Positions 44,923 through 53,417 of a stretch of DNA of 64,000 nt are shown here, piece by piece; within the stretch, counting starts at the first letter, position 1; the number at the start of each line of letters is the position of its first letter. The DNA comes from Paenibacillus kobensis NBRC 15729 (GTDB lineage: Bacteria; Bacillota; Bacilli; Paenibacillales; Paenibacillaceae): positions 156,182-220,181 of the forward strand of contig NZ_BILZ01000004.1 of the NCBI RefSeq assembly GCF_004000825.1. The letters run 5' to 3'. The position numbers and the translations under genes were made by a program. The notes under the pieces are model-generated. The model did not search any database, had not been told where the DNA came from, and saw only the letters and a program-made list of their open reading frames with translations.

Positions 44923-45756
44923 ATGAAAAATCCGTTCTTGCGATGGGTCGCCTATTTGCTGGTCACCATCTGCGCTGCATTCTCGCTATTTCCATTCTAC
45001 TGGATGAGCGTGATTGCGACCCGCTCAGCGGCTGAAATATCAGCTGTTCCTCCAGCCATTTTTTATGGTAATAAGTTAGTGGAGAATATGCATAAAGTCA
45101 TTTTTAATGATAACATCAACTTTTTGCTTACCTTAGGCAATTCATTCCTGATATCGACGGTTATTACAGCGTCGATGCTGTTGTTCAGCTCGCTTGCCGG
45201 CTTTGCCTTCGCAAGGCTCCGCTTCCGCGGGAGCCGAATCATGCTGTTCTTCGTGCTGGGGTCGATGATGATTCCGCTGCAACTCGGACTGATTCCTCAG
45301 TACATGATCATCAGCAAGCTGAACTGGCTGAACGACTTGAAGGCGGTTATCGTCCCAGGCATGGTGAGCGCATTCGGCGTATTCTTCATGCGGCAATATA
45401 TCGACGCTGCCGTACCGAACGAGATGCTGGAGGCCGGCAAAATCGACGGTTGCAGCAATGCGAAGCTTTATTACCGCCTTGTCGTGCCCACGATCGCACC
45501 CGCATTCGCAACGCTGGGCATTCTGACCTTCATGAATTCATGGAACGACTTCCTGTGGCCATCGATCGTGCTCAAATCGAACGAAATGCTTACGGTTCAG
45601 CTGGCTCTAGTACGTCTTGATGTGAATACGTACTATGCGGATAAGTCTCTGATCATGGCCGGCTCGGTACTGGCAACGCTTCCACTTTTCCTTATCTTCC
45701 TATTCTTCAATCGGCAATTCATCGCCGGAGTGACGGAAGGTGCGGTCAAAGGGTGA
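44923..45756 (+). CDS. Carbohydrate ABC transporter permease (CUT1, MalG-like)
   Basis: A 277-residue permease with six spans and the EAA loop MLEAGKIDGCSNAKLYY then VVP. AAGGAGG precedes the ATG. The gene ends VKG, as is common for MalG-type subunits. Its last 11 bases overlap the end of the convergent regulator gene on the other strand. Confidence 0.93.
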   Translation: MKNPFLRWVAYLLVTICAAFSLFPFYWMSVIATRSAAEISAVPPAIFYGNKLVENMHKVIFNDNINFLLTLGNSFLISTVITASMLLFSSLAGFAFARLRFRGSRIMLFFVLGSMMIPLQLGLIPQYMIISKLNWLNDLKAVIVPGMVSAFGVFFMRQYIDAAVPNEMLEAGKIDGCSNAKLYYRLVVPTIAPAFATLGILTFMNSWNDFLWPSIVLKSNEMLTVQLALVRLDVNTYYADKSLIMAGSVLATLPLFLIFLFFNRQFIAGVTEGAVKG

Positions 45757-46933
45757 CTTTTTCCCGGTATTCATATGGCGTCATTCCCGTCGACGCCTTG
45801 AACAGCCGGCTGAAATAAGCTTGATCCGCATATCCGACCTTCTCGCAGATCTCGTAAATCTTCAATTGGGTTTCCGCCAGCATCTGCTTGGCATTCCCGA
45901 TCCGAACACGGACGAGATGCTGCGTGAAGGTCATATCCGTCTGGCTTTTAATCAACACACTCAAGTAATTAGGGTTGACGAACAACCGCTGCGCAGCGGA
46001 AGCCAGCGTGAGCTCTCCCGCATACTCCTCCTCGATCCATTTTAACGTTATTTTGACCAGCCGATGCCACTCTTCCCGTTCCGTCTGCACGTCAGCTTCC
46101 GTACTGTATGCATCCATACCGCTTAACCTTCTCATACCCTCTACATATAACAAACCAAGCTCATCCAGCCCCCCGCTGCCCGCGGAATATCGGATCGTAG
46201 TTGCGACCCGGTAAAGCTGAGCAAGCACCTTGGAAATTTCACCTGATACTTCATCGCAGTACCCATTCGTTCCCAGATCCGCTGAAGCAAACAGCACGCC
46301 GACCAAATGGCTGTCCTCTACAATGACTGCTGCTTTGCCTGCTTTTCCAAGAAGCTCTTCTATGACATTCTTCATTGCGAACCGGAGAGATCGCGGAGGC
46401 AATTCCGTCGTTTCAGCTCGAATGACGAATACGGCGAGCGAATGAAAATCCGGGAATAAGTCTTTATCGGCATGCGGAACCGGCAAACCGTATAGAAGCT
46501 CTTGAACCCGCTTTTCCATGACACTATTCTCTCTGAGTCTTCCTAATAGGTCCTGTGCTTTTTCCTGCTGCAATTCCTCGTGCACTTTAAAGATCAAGTT
46601 CAACAAGCTATCCTTCGACGCCGGCTTCAGTAAATATTCATAGACTCCGCTATGCAGCGCCGACAATGCATATTCAAATTCGGAATAGCCGGACAGCAGC
46701 ACAACGCGTATGTGCGGATACAGCCTGCGGACGATTTCGGCGAGCTGCAGGCCATCGACAGCCGGCATGCGAATGTCGGTAATGACCAGGTCGATCGGCT
46801 CCTTCTGAATCATTGCGATCGCATCCTCGCCGTCGTCCGCTTCATAGGCAGCATATGGCTCACCTAGCGCAGTCACGACACGCGCAATGGAGGACCGAAC
46901 CATCGGTTCATCATCTACGATTAATATATGCAT
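45746..46933 (-). CDS. Two-component response regulator, AraC family
   Basis: A 395-residue regulator, shorter than the other YesN-like proteins here because its central region is smaller. The receiver has phosphoacceptor Asp53 (TDIRMPAVDG), Ser in LLSGYS and Lys in YLLKP, all intact. The AraC domain is C-terminal (LTLASAAQRLFVNPNYLSVLI, IYEICEKVGYADQAYFSRLF, TPYEYR). It is third in the kinase/binding protein/regulator operon. That operon converges with, and probably controls, the three-gene importer. GAGGAG precedes the ATG. Confidence 0.92.
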   Translation of the reverse strand: MHILIVDDEPMVRSSIARVVTALGEPYAAYEADDGEDAIAMIQKEPIDLVITDIRMPAVDGLQLAEIVRRLYPHIRVVLLSGYSEFEYALSALHSGVYEYLLKPASKDSLLNLIFKVHEELQQEKAQDLLGRLRENSVMEKRVQELLYGLPVPHADKDLFPDFHSLAVFVIRAETTELPPRSLRFAMKNVIEELLGKAGKAAVIVEDSHLVGVLFASADLGTNGYCDEVSGEISKVLAQLYRVATTIRYSAGSGGLDELGLLYVEGMRRLSGMDAYSTEADVQTEREEWHRLVKITLKWIEEEYAGELTLASAAQRLFVNPNYLSVLIKSQTDMTFTQHLVRVRIGNAKQMLAETQLKIYEICEKVGYADQAYFSRLFKASTGMTPYEYREKVTL

Positions 46934-46960
46934 GGATGCTCCATCTCCTCTTCTGCTCGA

Positions 46961-48247
46961 TCAAGGGTACAAGGCCAACGCCGCTTCCGTCCGGCGCAGC
47001 GCTTCATTCCATGCCTTTGCCGGCGGCACGGTGCCGTTATCTACCTGCTGAAGCACCTCATCCAGCGCGGTCTCCACGACATCGGCGAGGGGGCCTTTGA
47101 AGGTTGGCTTTACTTTTCTAGCCGCTTCCGAATACATCTTCCCGACCGGGGAGTTATTGAAGTAAGGGTCTATTTTATCGCGAATTGCTTTATTCTCATA
47201 AACGCCCGGCGTAGACGGAAAATTGCCGTTGTCGCTGAACAACCGCAGTTGCTGCTCAGGACTGGTCAAATAACGAATTAGCTCAAATGATTCCTCCGGG
47301 TGACTGCCTTCCTTGGGCAGCGCCAAGTATGAGCCGCCCCAGTTGCCATATTGCTGAGGCCCAAGCTCCGCCAAATCCCATTTGCCAGCCGCTTTTGGCG
47401 CATTATTCCGAATAATGGCGGTCATCCAGGAAGGTGCCAGCATGACCGCGAAGCTGCCTTTCTCTAACGCAACGCCCCACTCCGGCAAATAGGTTTCGAT
47501 GTTGGCAGACAGTCCGAGCTCGGCCGCTTTCATCGTGTATTCCCACGCCTTTCGAGCTTCGGTATTCTCTTCAAGGATCAATCGTCCCGTCGAACGGTCA
47601 AAGTATTGTTCATCCAACTGGCTGAACATCAGCCTGAACATAATTCTTAAATTGTTGAACATCTTCGTTCCGGCCTTCTCTTTCAGCGCCTTCCCAACCT
47701 CGATATAATCGTCCCAGCTCTGCAGCAATCGAGACACCGACTGCCGATCGGACGGAAGTCCCGCCTTCTCGAATAAATCACGGCGATAAGCCAGCATCAG
47801 TGGACCGATATCCGTTGGCAAGGCAAGCAGGAACGACCGGTCGGAACTTTCCGCGTTGATCCATTTCCAATCCAAATATTCGCTCGACAAAGCTCCTGCC
47901 CCATAGTCATACAAGTTATGAAAATGGGAGGAGAAGCTTTTGAAGCGGTCGATGAACGTCCCTTCGATAACAACAACATCCGGAGCGCCGTACCCTGCGG
48001 CAAGAGCGGTCTGCAGATTGCTGTGGACGTCGGCATATTGGGCGGTAACGACTCGTATCTTTAACTCCGGATGTTCACGGTCATACTCCGTAATGAGCGG
48101 TTCAAGCCCTGTACCGGGCAGAAGCCATACGGTCAATTCGGACGGGTGCGGCTCCTGGACCGCTGCTACCTCCACTACAGGGACGGAGGAGCAGGCCGTC
48201 AATAGAGACAACAAGAGTAGGATTACTCCTTTGAAACGATTACGCAT
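46961..48247 (-). CDS. Sugar-binding lipoprotein, probable co-sensor of the adjacent kinase
   Basis: A 428-residue lipoprotein, lipobox LTAC at about residues 16-19, starting at an ATG that overlaps the kinase stop by eight bases. It is a paralogue of the importer binding protein at 42579-43859, sharing the order of many motifs (TDIGPLMLAYRRDLF, EWGVALEKGSFAVMLAPSWM, GNWGGSYLALPKEGSHPEESFELI). It is encoded between a kinase and its regulator rather than with permeases. A gene copy recruited for sensing the same or a similar sugar is likely, though supply to the importer is also possible. Confidence 0.9.
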   Translation of the reverse strand: MRNRFKGVILLLLSLLTACSSVPVVEVAAVQEPHPSELTVWLLPGTGLEPLITEYDREHPELKIRVVTAQYADVHSNLQTALAAGYGAPDVVVIEGTFIDRFKSFSSHFHNLYDYGAGALSSEYLDWKWINAESSDRSFLLALPTDIGPLMLAYRRDLFEKAGLPSDRQSVSRLLQSWDDYIEVGKALKEKAGTKMFNNLRIMFRLMFSQLDEQYFDRSTGRLILEENTEARKAWEYTMKAAELGLSANIETYLPEWGVALEKGSFAVMLAPSWMTAIIRNNAPKAAGKWDLAELGPQQYGNWGGSYLALPKEGSHPEESFELIRYLTSPEQQLRLFSDNGNFPSTPGVYENKAIRDKIDPYFNNSPVGKMYSEAARKVKPTFKGPLADVVETALDEVLQQVDNGTVPPAKAWNEALRRTEAALALYP

Positions 48248-50021
48248 GTTGCATTTCCCCTTCTCCGTCAAGAGGCAGAACGATCTCAACCCGCAATCCG
48301 CCTTCCGGGCCTGCCATCAACTTGATCCCATAGTCCTTCCCATACACAAGCCGGATTCGCTGCTGCAGATTGGCTAGTCCCAATCCGGAATGATGCCTGT
48401 TCGAATCCCGCATATCCTCTTTCGGGTCCAGCGCCTTGGCCATCTCATCCTCACTCATGCCAATGCCATTATCTTCAACCGCCAGCAGCAGTCCTTCTGC
48501 TGTACTTCTAATTTCGATACGGACATGCCAATCCCGCCCTTTTACCGTTTCGAGCCCATGCGATATCGAGTTTTCGACGAGCGGCTGCAAAAGCATTTTC
48601 ATCATTTTGTGCGGATATAACGTTTCGTCGGCCTCGACAGCAACCTGCAGCTTCTCGCCGAAACGCGCTCTCTGTAGAAGCAAATATCGATGAAGCTGAT
48701 CCAGATCCTCGCGAACCGTAACGAATTCAGATCCGGGCTGGATGCTATAACGCATGAGATCGCTTAGTGTGAGCACCATCCCCGCTGCTTTCTCATTCTC
48801 GTCGTTGATCAGTTGCCAATAAATCGTATTCAAAGAGTTGTAGAGAAAGTGTGGTCGGAATTGCGCCTTGAGTGCTATGATCTGCGCCTGCTTCTCGGTT
48901 GCTTGCCGGCCAGATAAATCCTGAATGGTCTCATTCAAATGTTTAACCATTCCATTGAAACTTTCAAATAGTGTCGCAACCTCATGGTTGATAAGACGGC
49001 TCTTCGATGGGCTCAGAATGCCCCGCTCAACTCGGCTCAGACGGTGGGCGAGATAGCGAATCGGCCGCGTAACGGTCCAAGCGAAAAACGTGACGAGAAG
49101 CAATGCTGCACAAATCGCAAATATACCGATCAAAAAATTGCCCTTCTGCATCTGCTTCAGATCCTTGACGGCGTCAGCTGCATCAATATAGGCAGCTACC
49201 GTCCAGCCGCTGTATGAGGAAGTCGAATAGGCAACGTAGGTAGGCTCGCCTCCTTGTTCCCAATTGAACAAATCGTCGTCTTTGCTCTTCATCCGCTCGA
49301 ACAGCTTCGGGTCGACCGGTTTGCCGATTTCTTCGGCATCCGCGGAATAGACGATAATGCCGCGCGAATCGATAAAATGGATTTTTCGGGTCAAGCCTTG
49401 GTCGTCCTCTTCAATGGTACGGCGCAACGTGTCGATAGAGAACATCGCGAATATGTCGCCCAGAGGCTCCAGCGACGACCATTCATTCAGTTGCCGTGCT
49501 CCGATAACCGCATTCACGGTCCCGCTACTCCATGCAGGTCCGGATACCCACAGCATACGCCCGGCGCGGGCTTGGATATCCGAATACCATTCCACCTGAT
49601 GCAGTTCCTCCTCCGAGGACCAATATAAGGTTAAAGCGTCATTCCGCGAATAAAAGTTTCCTTTCGAATCCATCAAGTGAAGCGTAAGATCTGTACCGGT
49701 CAGCCTTGCTTGCTGGGATACAAAACGGATGATGTCCGTTTTCCCAAGCGCAGTGGCCTTACCTTTTGCCACTGCAGCAAAATGCTGCTGTATCTGCGGG
49801 CTGAAGGCGACGCGTTGAGACAGCCGGTCGTATTCAAGCAGCATTACGTCTGTCTTGCCTCGAATCTGTTTCACCGACTCGAGCATGAACCGGGACGTTT
49901 TCTCAACGACGACACGTGAGGAATAATGATAGGAGAAAAAGCTTGTAATGGACAGGATCAGCAGCAGAATGACCGAAAATCCGATAATCAGCTGCGTAAG
50001 AATGGATGGTTTGCGTGCCAA
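48240..50021 (-). CDS. Membrane sensor histidine kinase (YesM-like)
   Basis: A 593-residue kinase starting with TTG about eight bases after AGGAGG. Spans at about 10-30 and 280-300 enclose a dCache-like sensor domain. HAMP follows (RPIRYLAHRLSRVERGILSPSKSRLINHEVATLFESFN). The phospho-His motif reads QFRPHFLYNSLNT, with Arg in place of the usual Asn before PHFLYN; the N-box QPLVENSISHG and G-box VEDNGIGM are normal. It is first in the operon with its binding protein and regulator. Confidence 0.92.
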   Translation of the reverse strand: MARKPSILTQLIIGFSVILLLILSITSFFSYHYSSRVVVEKTSRFMLESVKQIRGKTDVMLLEYDRLSQRVAFSPQIQQHFAAVAKGKATALGKTDIIRFVSQQARLTGTDLTLHLMDSKGNFYSRNDALTLYWSSEEELHQVEWYSDIQARAGRMLWVSGPAWSSGTVNAVIGARQLNEWSSLEPLGDIFAMFSIDTLRRTIEEDDQGLTRKIHFIDSRGIIVYSADAEEIGKPVDPKLFERMKSKDDDLFNWEQGGEPTYVAYSTSSYSGWTVAAYIDAADAVKDLKQMQKGNFLIGIFAICAALLLVTFFAWTVTRPIRYLAHRLSRVERGILSPSKSRLINHEVATLFESFNGMVKHLNETIQDLSGRQATEKQAQIIALKAQFRPHFLYNSLNTIYWQLINDENEKAAGMVLTLSDLMRYSIQPGSEFVTVREDLDQLHRYLLLQRARFGEKLQVAVEADETLYPHKMMKMLLQPLVENSISHGLETVKGRDWHVRIEIRSTAEGLLLAVEDNGIGMSEDEMAKALDPKEDMRDSNRHHSGLGLANLQQRIRLVYGKDYGIKLMAGPEGGLRVEIVLPLDGEGEMQHA

Positions 50022-50444
50022 GATGAAGCCTCCTGAGTGTCGTTGTCGAATCTCTCTTCTATTATACGGGAGAGAGGATGGTATAGCAGGAAAACTTTAT
50101 TTCAATAAACCGCGAGTTCAGCGTCGTCGTATGTACCTCAGGGGTATCTCATCGGCGTAATCATCAGCAAGAGCCCACAAAATAAGAATTTCCTCATAAT
50201 GCGAGAAAATCGCATGATTCCGCGCCTAGCGCGGATTTTTTGTTTGAATCCGACAAAGTTAAAAACTTCGTTTACAGAGCGTTTGACAAGGTTCTCACCG
50301 ATCATTCGTTACAATCTGAATAACTTGTCTGACTCGAAACTTCAAGTCGGGGGATGTCATCCTTTTCTCTGTCCAATTGATCGGTGGGATCAATCAATTT
50401 ATTGCGGTCCGCATCGCACCCATTACGATTAGGAGTGGATATAC
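50022..50444. other. Leader/promoter region of the glucosaminidase gene
   Basis: 423 bases without a gene. It contains a terminator-like hairpin (50220-50241) and, further on, several short complementary segments before the start (GACTCGAAACTTCAAGTCGG, GGATGTCATCC, ATTGATC/GATCAAT). A TTGACA at 50283 and TACAAT at 50310 are 21 bases apart, too far for a normal sigma-A promoter. A structured leader is possible, but no known riboswitch could be recognised with confidence. Confidence 0.4.
50220..50241 (+). terminator. Terminator-like hairpin upstream of the glucosaminidase gene
   Basis: CCGCGC, loop CTA, GCGCGG, then ATTTTTTG: a compact rho-independent terminator on the plus strand. No plus-strand gene precedes it within 4 kb, so it could belong to a short leader transcript or serve as insulation. 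Confidence 0.65.
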
Positions 50445-51458
50445 ATGCCGAAAGAAACCCGTCAATCCCTTATTGCTTATTTGATAACCGTTATCGTTGC
50501 TTTCACCGTCGGTCTATATTTCGGAGTCTTCTCGAATCCTTTCGTCCTGGCTGCCCCAAAAGACGATACTCATGCTTTGGCAACGAAGCAATGGGCGCAA
50601 ACCGAAACGTTGTTCACGATACCCTTGCCTTATGCTGTTCCGTTATCTCTGTATTCTTATACGGCCCCAGTGAAAGAGAAGAAGCCACCTGCAACCAAGC
50701 CGGCAGATCCGTCCGAGTTCACCGAGGCGAAACAAGATGTCCTCTCCTCTCCGATTGTTCATATATACGAAACGACGGCCTATTATCTTAACGTTAGAGT
50801 ACATGCGTACAATCAATCCGAAATCATCAGCACCGTTGAGAAAGGGACCATTTTGGAAGTATCGTCCGTGACCGAGAACGGTTGGCTTCGATTACAAGGC
50901 GGGGGATACGTGCATGGCGGGTACGCCAAGCCAATCAAGGGGGAATTGAAGAGAACGGGGCCTCAGCAGAAAAGCGCCAAAGAGGTCAAGTCGTTATCGG
51001 CCGACACAGAGGTCAACGAGATCAGCACACCCACATCCGAAGTCGAATCGATCTCGGGACTGACCGCACAGCATATCGCGCTTATTTTGAAAGGGACGGA
51101 TTTGGAAGACCAAGGGTTGGAAAAAGCAATTTTGCGAGTCGAAAAGAAGTATGGCATCAACGCGTTCTTTACCATCGCAGTTATGAAGCTCGAAAGCGGA
51201 AACGGCAGCAGCAGACTGGCAACAAAAAAGAACAATCTGTTCGGTCTCAACGCGATCGACGGAGATGCATTCAACCGGGGGCTCAGCTTCAAGACGAAAG
51301 CGGACTGCGTCCTCAAATTTGGAGAACTGATTGCCAACAAATACATAGAGAAAGGCTATACGACCGTCGACAAAGTAGCCAAAAAGTATTGTCCGGCTAA
51401 CTCAAGATGGCCGCGCCACGTGAAAGAAATCATGAAGAGCGATCTAGAGCTTCTATGA
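50445..51458 (+). CDS. SH3b-domain cell-wall protein with C-terminal N-acetylglucosaminidase domain
   Basis: A 337-residue protein. An N-terminal span (LIAYLITVIVAFTVGLYFGVF) serves as signal or anchor. Residues about 105-165 form a bacterial SH3 domain (YYLNVRVHAYNQSEIISTVEKGTILEV ... GWLRLQGGGYVHG). After a charged linker, residues about 205-335 match the mannosyl-glycoprotein endo-beta-N-acetylglucosaminidase fold (LEKAILRVEKKYGINAFFTIAVMKLESGNGSS ... KNNLFGLNAID). The Glu of LESGNGSS is the expected catalytic acid. It probably cleaves glycan strands of peptidoglycan during wall remodelling. It stands alone between two convergent neighbours. Confidence 0.85.
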   Translation: MPKETRQSLIAYLITVIVAFTVGLYFGVFSNPFVLAAPKDDTHALATKQWAQTETLFTIPLPYAVPLSLYSYTAPVKEKKPPATKPADPSEFTEAKQDVLSSPIVHIYETTAYYLNVRVHAYNQSEIISTVEKGTILEVSSVTENGWLRLQGGGYVHGGYAKPIKGELKRTGPQQKSAKEVKSLSADTEVNEISTPTSEVESISGLTAQHIALILKGTDLEDQGLEKAILRVEKKYGINAFFTIAVMKLESGNGSSRLATKKNNLFGLNAIDGDAFNRGLSFKTKADCVLKFGELIANKYIEKGYTTVDKVAKKYCPANSRWPRHVKEIMKSDLELL

Positions 51459-51815
51459 TTTGCTCCTGCGCTTAGTACTTGAGAAAAATGACTCAAGATA
51501 CTGAGGGTTGACTAAAACGTTCATAGCAGTGAATCTGTTCCATGATACAGACAGTTTTCAAATTAGTGCAAACGAATCCCGTGGATTCTCTCTTGAACCT
51601 TCGTTTGCTCCCGGGCCTAGTGCTCGAGAATGTTTCATTTTGCTTGTGTCTGAAAAAAAATGGCGGATGGATCTGGTGACGAACCAGAAACTTCATGATG
51701 CATTGTAATAGGAAAAAGCCTCTCCGTTTTTGTTCAGAGAGACCTAAGTAGTAACCTATTTTAGATAGCATCGATTGATCCTGCATGCTGTGACAAGACC
51801 GAATAATGAAGTCGA
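51459..51815. other. Intergenic region with imperfect direct repeat and terminator
   Basis: 357 bases. A 28-base segment starting TTTGCTCC at 51459, immediately after the glucosaminidase stop, recurs at 51604-51631 with 22 identical positions. A terminator for the leftward exporter operon lies at 51711-51745. Short frames here look non-coding. Confidence 0.5.
51711..51745 (-). terminator. Terminator of the exporter operon
   Basis: Minus strand: GGTCTCTC, loop of about 13 bases, GAGAGGC, then TTTTTCC. It lies about 70 bases after the last permease gene of the operon. Confidence 0.7.
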
Positions 51816-52625
51816 CTAGTGGCCTGTGCTTTTATAGTGAAGCATCCCTCTCCGCCATACAGCATAGGAGAGAGCGAATGCCACTAGCCCCACGACAGGG
51901 GACAGCAGCCACACCGTCTCATGCTTAATCATATAGCTGGCCGGATAATAGTTCACGAATGCCAGCGGAATGACCATTGTTAATATTACTTTTATTACCT
52001 TGGGATAGATCGAAATCGGATACGCGATAAACCCGCGTGTTTGATAGAACAGAATGTTCTGGATTTCATTAGATTTCGTCGTCCAGAAGGTAATCGCTGC
52101 ACAGAAGAGCAGTATGGCTCCTTGAACAAGGATTCCCCCTGCAAGCATCCACAAAACAACGAGAATACTCTTCAATGACCAGTCAAGTCCGATTTTGTTA
52201 AACGAATATACAAACAGGATAATGCCCAGACCACCATGCCCGAAAGTTGCCATCACGTCTGACTTCTTCGAGATGACATGGAACAAAGGCGAGAGCGGCT
52301 TCGTTAAGTACCCGTCAAACACTCCCTGATGCACAGCTTCTTCGAAATCCCTAAGACCAGTAAACATAAGGATGCTCAAACTGTAAGATAGGAAGACGAA
52401 GCTGTACAGGAAGAGCAGCGATGACATATTCCATCCATCAATCACCGAGAATTTGTTTAGCATCAGAACTAGCGTGATGACCGTTACGCTTTCACGAACC
52501 AGAACAGAGAACGATAGCAGAAACGTATCCCACTTATACATCATTCTGGACATCATAATCATTTTTACGAACTTAAAATACAAGGAGACATAATCTGCCG
52601 CCGAGTGTTTACTGAATCGTTCCAT
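51816..52625 (-). CDS. ABC-2-type transporter permease (DUF990/COG3694-like)
   Basis: A 269-residue protein with six spans and cytoplasmic ends. The pattern FEEAVHQGVFDGYLTKPLSPLFHV followed by GHGGLGIILFVYSF and a long span pair is that of the uncharacterised exporter permeases COG3694/COG4587, which form a set with a COG4586-type ATPase. It begins three bases after the stop of the sister permease. As the last gene of the operon it would form half of the membrane channel that exports the product of the upstream carrier-protein pathway (inference). Confidence 0.85.
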   Translation of the reverse strand: MERFSKHSAADYVSLYFKFVKMIMMSRMMYKWDTFLLSFSVLVRESVTVITLVLMLNKFSVIDGWNMSSLLFLYSFVFLSYSLSILMFTGLRDFEEAVHQGVFDGYLTKPLSPLFHVISKKSDVMATFGHGGLGIILFVYSFNKIGLDWSLKSILVVLWMLAGGILVQGAILLFCAAITFWTTKSNEIQNILFYQTRGFIAYPISIYPKVIKVILTMVIPLAFVNYYPASYMIKHETVWLLSPVVGLVAFALSYAVWRRGMLHYKSTGH

Positions 52626-52628
52626 CCT

Positions 52629-53417
52629 TTACCCTCCCTGGATGACGAGCTTGGTCTGCGCTTTTCTCCACAGCAGAAGGCTAATAATGGCAAACAATGC
52701 AATCCAAAGAAGCTGCTCGCCATAGAGACGCCAAACATCGGCAGATATGCTTTTCCCTAGTATGATTGTTAGTGGCGTAAAGTAGATGTCCTTAAAGGGC
52801 AGCAGCTGCAATATCCGGGTTAGCCAATCGGGCAAAAACCAGAATGGAATTGTCGCGCCGGAGAGCAACAGAATTATCGCATTCTTTATAGTAATTAAGC
52901 TCCATGTCTGGTGCACCCAGAATGCCAGCAACCAGAAAATCAAGTTAATATAAAAGAGCAAAAAGTAGCTTAATACAAGACTGCAAGCGAACTCGATCAT
53001 ATGTATCCAGGAGTTCGTGATTTCAAGATTAAAGCATAGGGCAGATACGATTATCAATGGCAGTATGCGCGTCCACATGTTGTATCCAACCTCGCCGGTT
53101 ACCCTCGAGAAAATATAGACAAGGAATTTGTACGGTCGAATCAACTCTGTTGCGATTTCTCCGGATCTGATTTTGCCGTCGATGAGAAATTCATTCATGG
53201 TTAGCGTCGTCCTCATCAATATCGCGAGGAGCGCGTACGATACGGCTTGCGTCTGCGTTACATCAGAAACAACAGCCTCCGAACCATATACAGCCTTCCA
53301 GATCGCACTGGTAATAAAGATGCTGAGAATTGAGCCAAATAAGCCGAGATAATATTCCAGCTTATAAGACAGCTTCTGCTGGAATGATTGCTTCGCAACT
53401 TTAAGGTATACCCTCAT
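52629..53417 (-). CDS. ABC-2-type transporter permease (DUF990/COG4587-like)
   Basis: A 262-residue protein with six spans. Features are the amphipathic start MRVYLKVAKQSFQQKLSYKLEY, the loop NEFLIDGKIRSGEIATELIRPYKFLVYIFSR (equivalent to the GYLTKPL loop of the sister protein) and WFLPDWLTRILQLLPFKDIYFTPL before the last spans. The ATG overlaps the ATPase stop (ATGA), so synthesis is coupled. It probably forms a heterodimeric channel with the following gene. Confidence 0.87.
   Translation of the reverse strand: MRVYLKVAKQSFQQKLSYKLEYYLGLFGSILSIFITSAIWKAVYGSEAVVSDVTQTQAVSYALLAILMRTTLTMNEFLIDGKIRSGEIATELIRPYKFLVYIFSRVTGEVGYNMWTRILPLIIVSALCFNLEITNSWIHMIEFACSLVLSYFLLFYINLIFWLLAFWVHQTWSLITIKNAIILLLSGATIPFWFLPDWLTRILQLLPFKDIYFTPLTIILGKSISADVWRLYGEQLLWIALFAIISLLLWRKAQTKLVIQGG

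Noticed and set aside
50160..50440. Possible ydaO-type c-di-AMP riboswitch
   Set aside because: Only a GGGGGA stretch and the gene type suggest it; the second conserved core could not be found, so it is not listed as a riboswitch.
51493..51786. A 97-codon minus-strand frame after the glucosaminidase gene
   Set aside because: It covers the exporter terminator hairpin, has no Shine-Dalgarno and no recognisable features.
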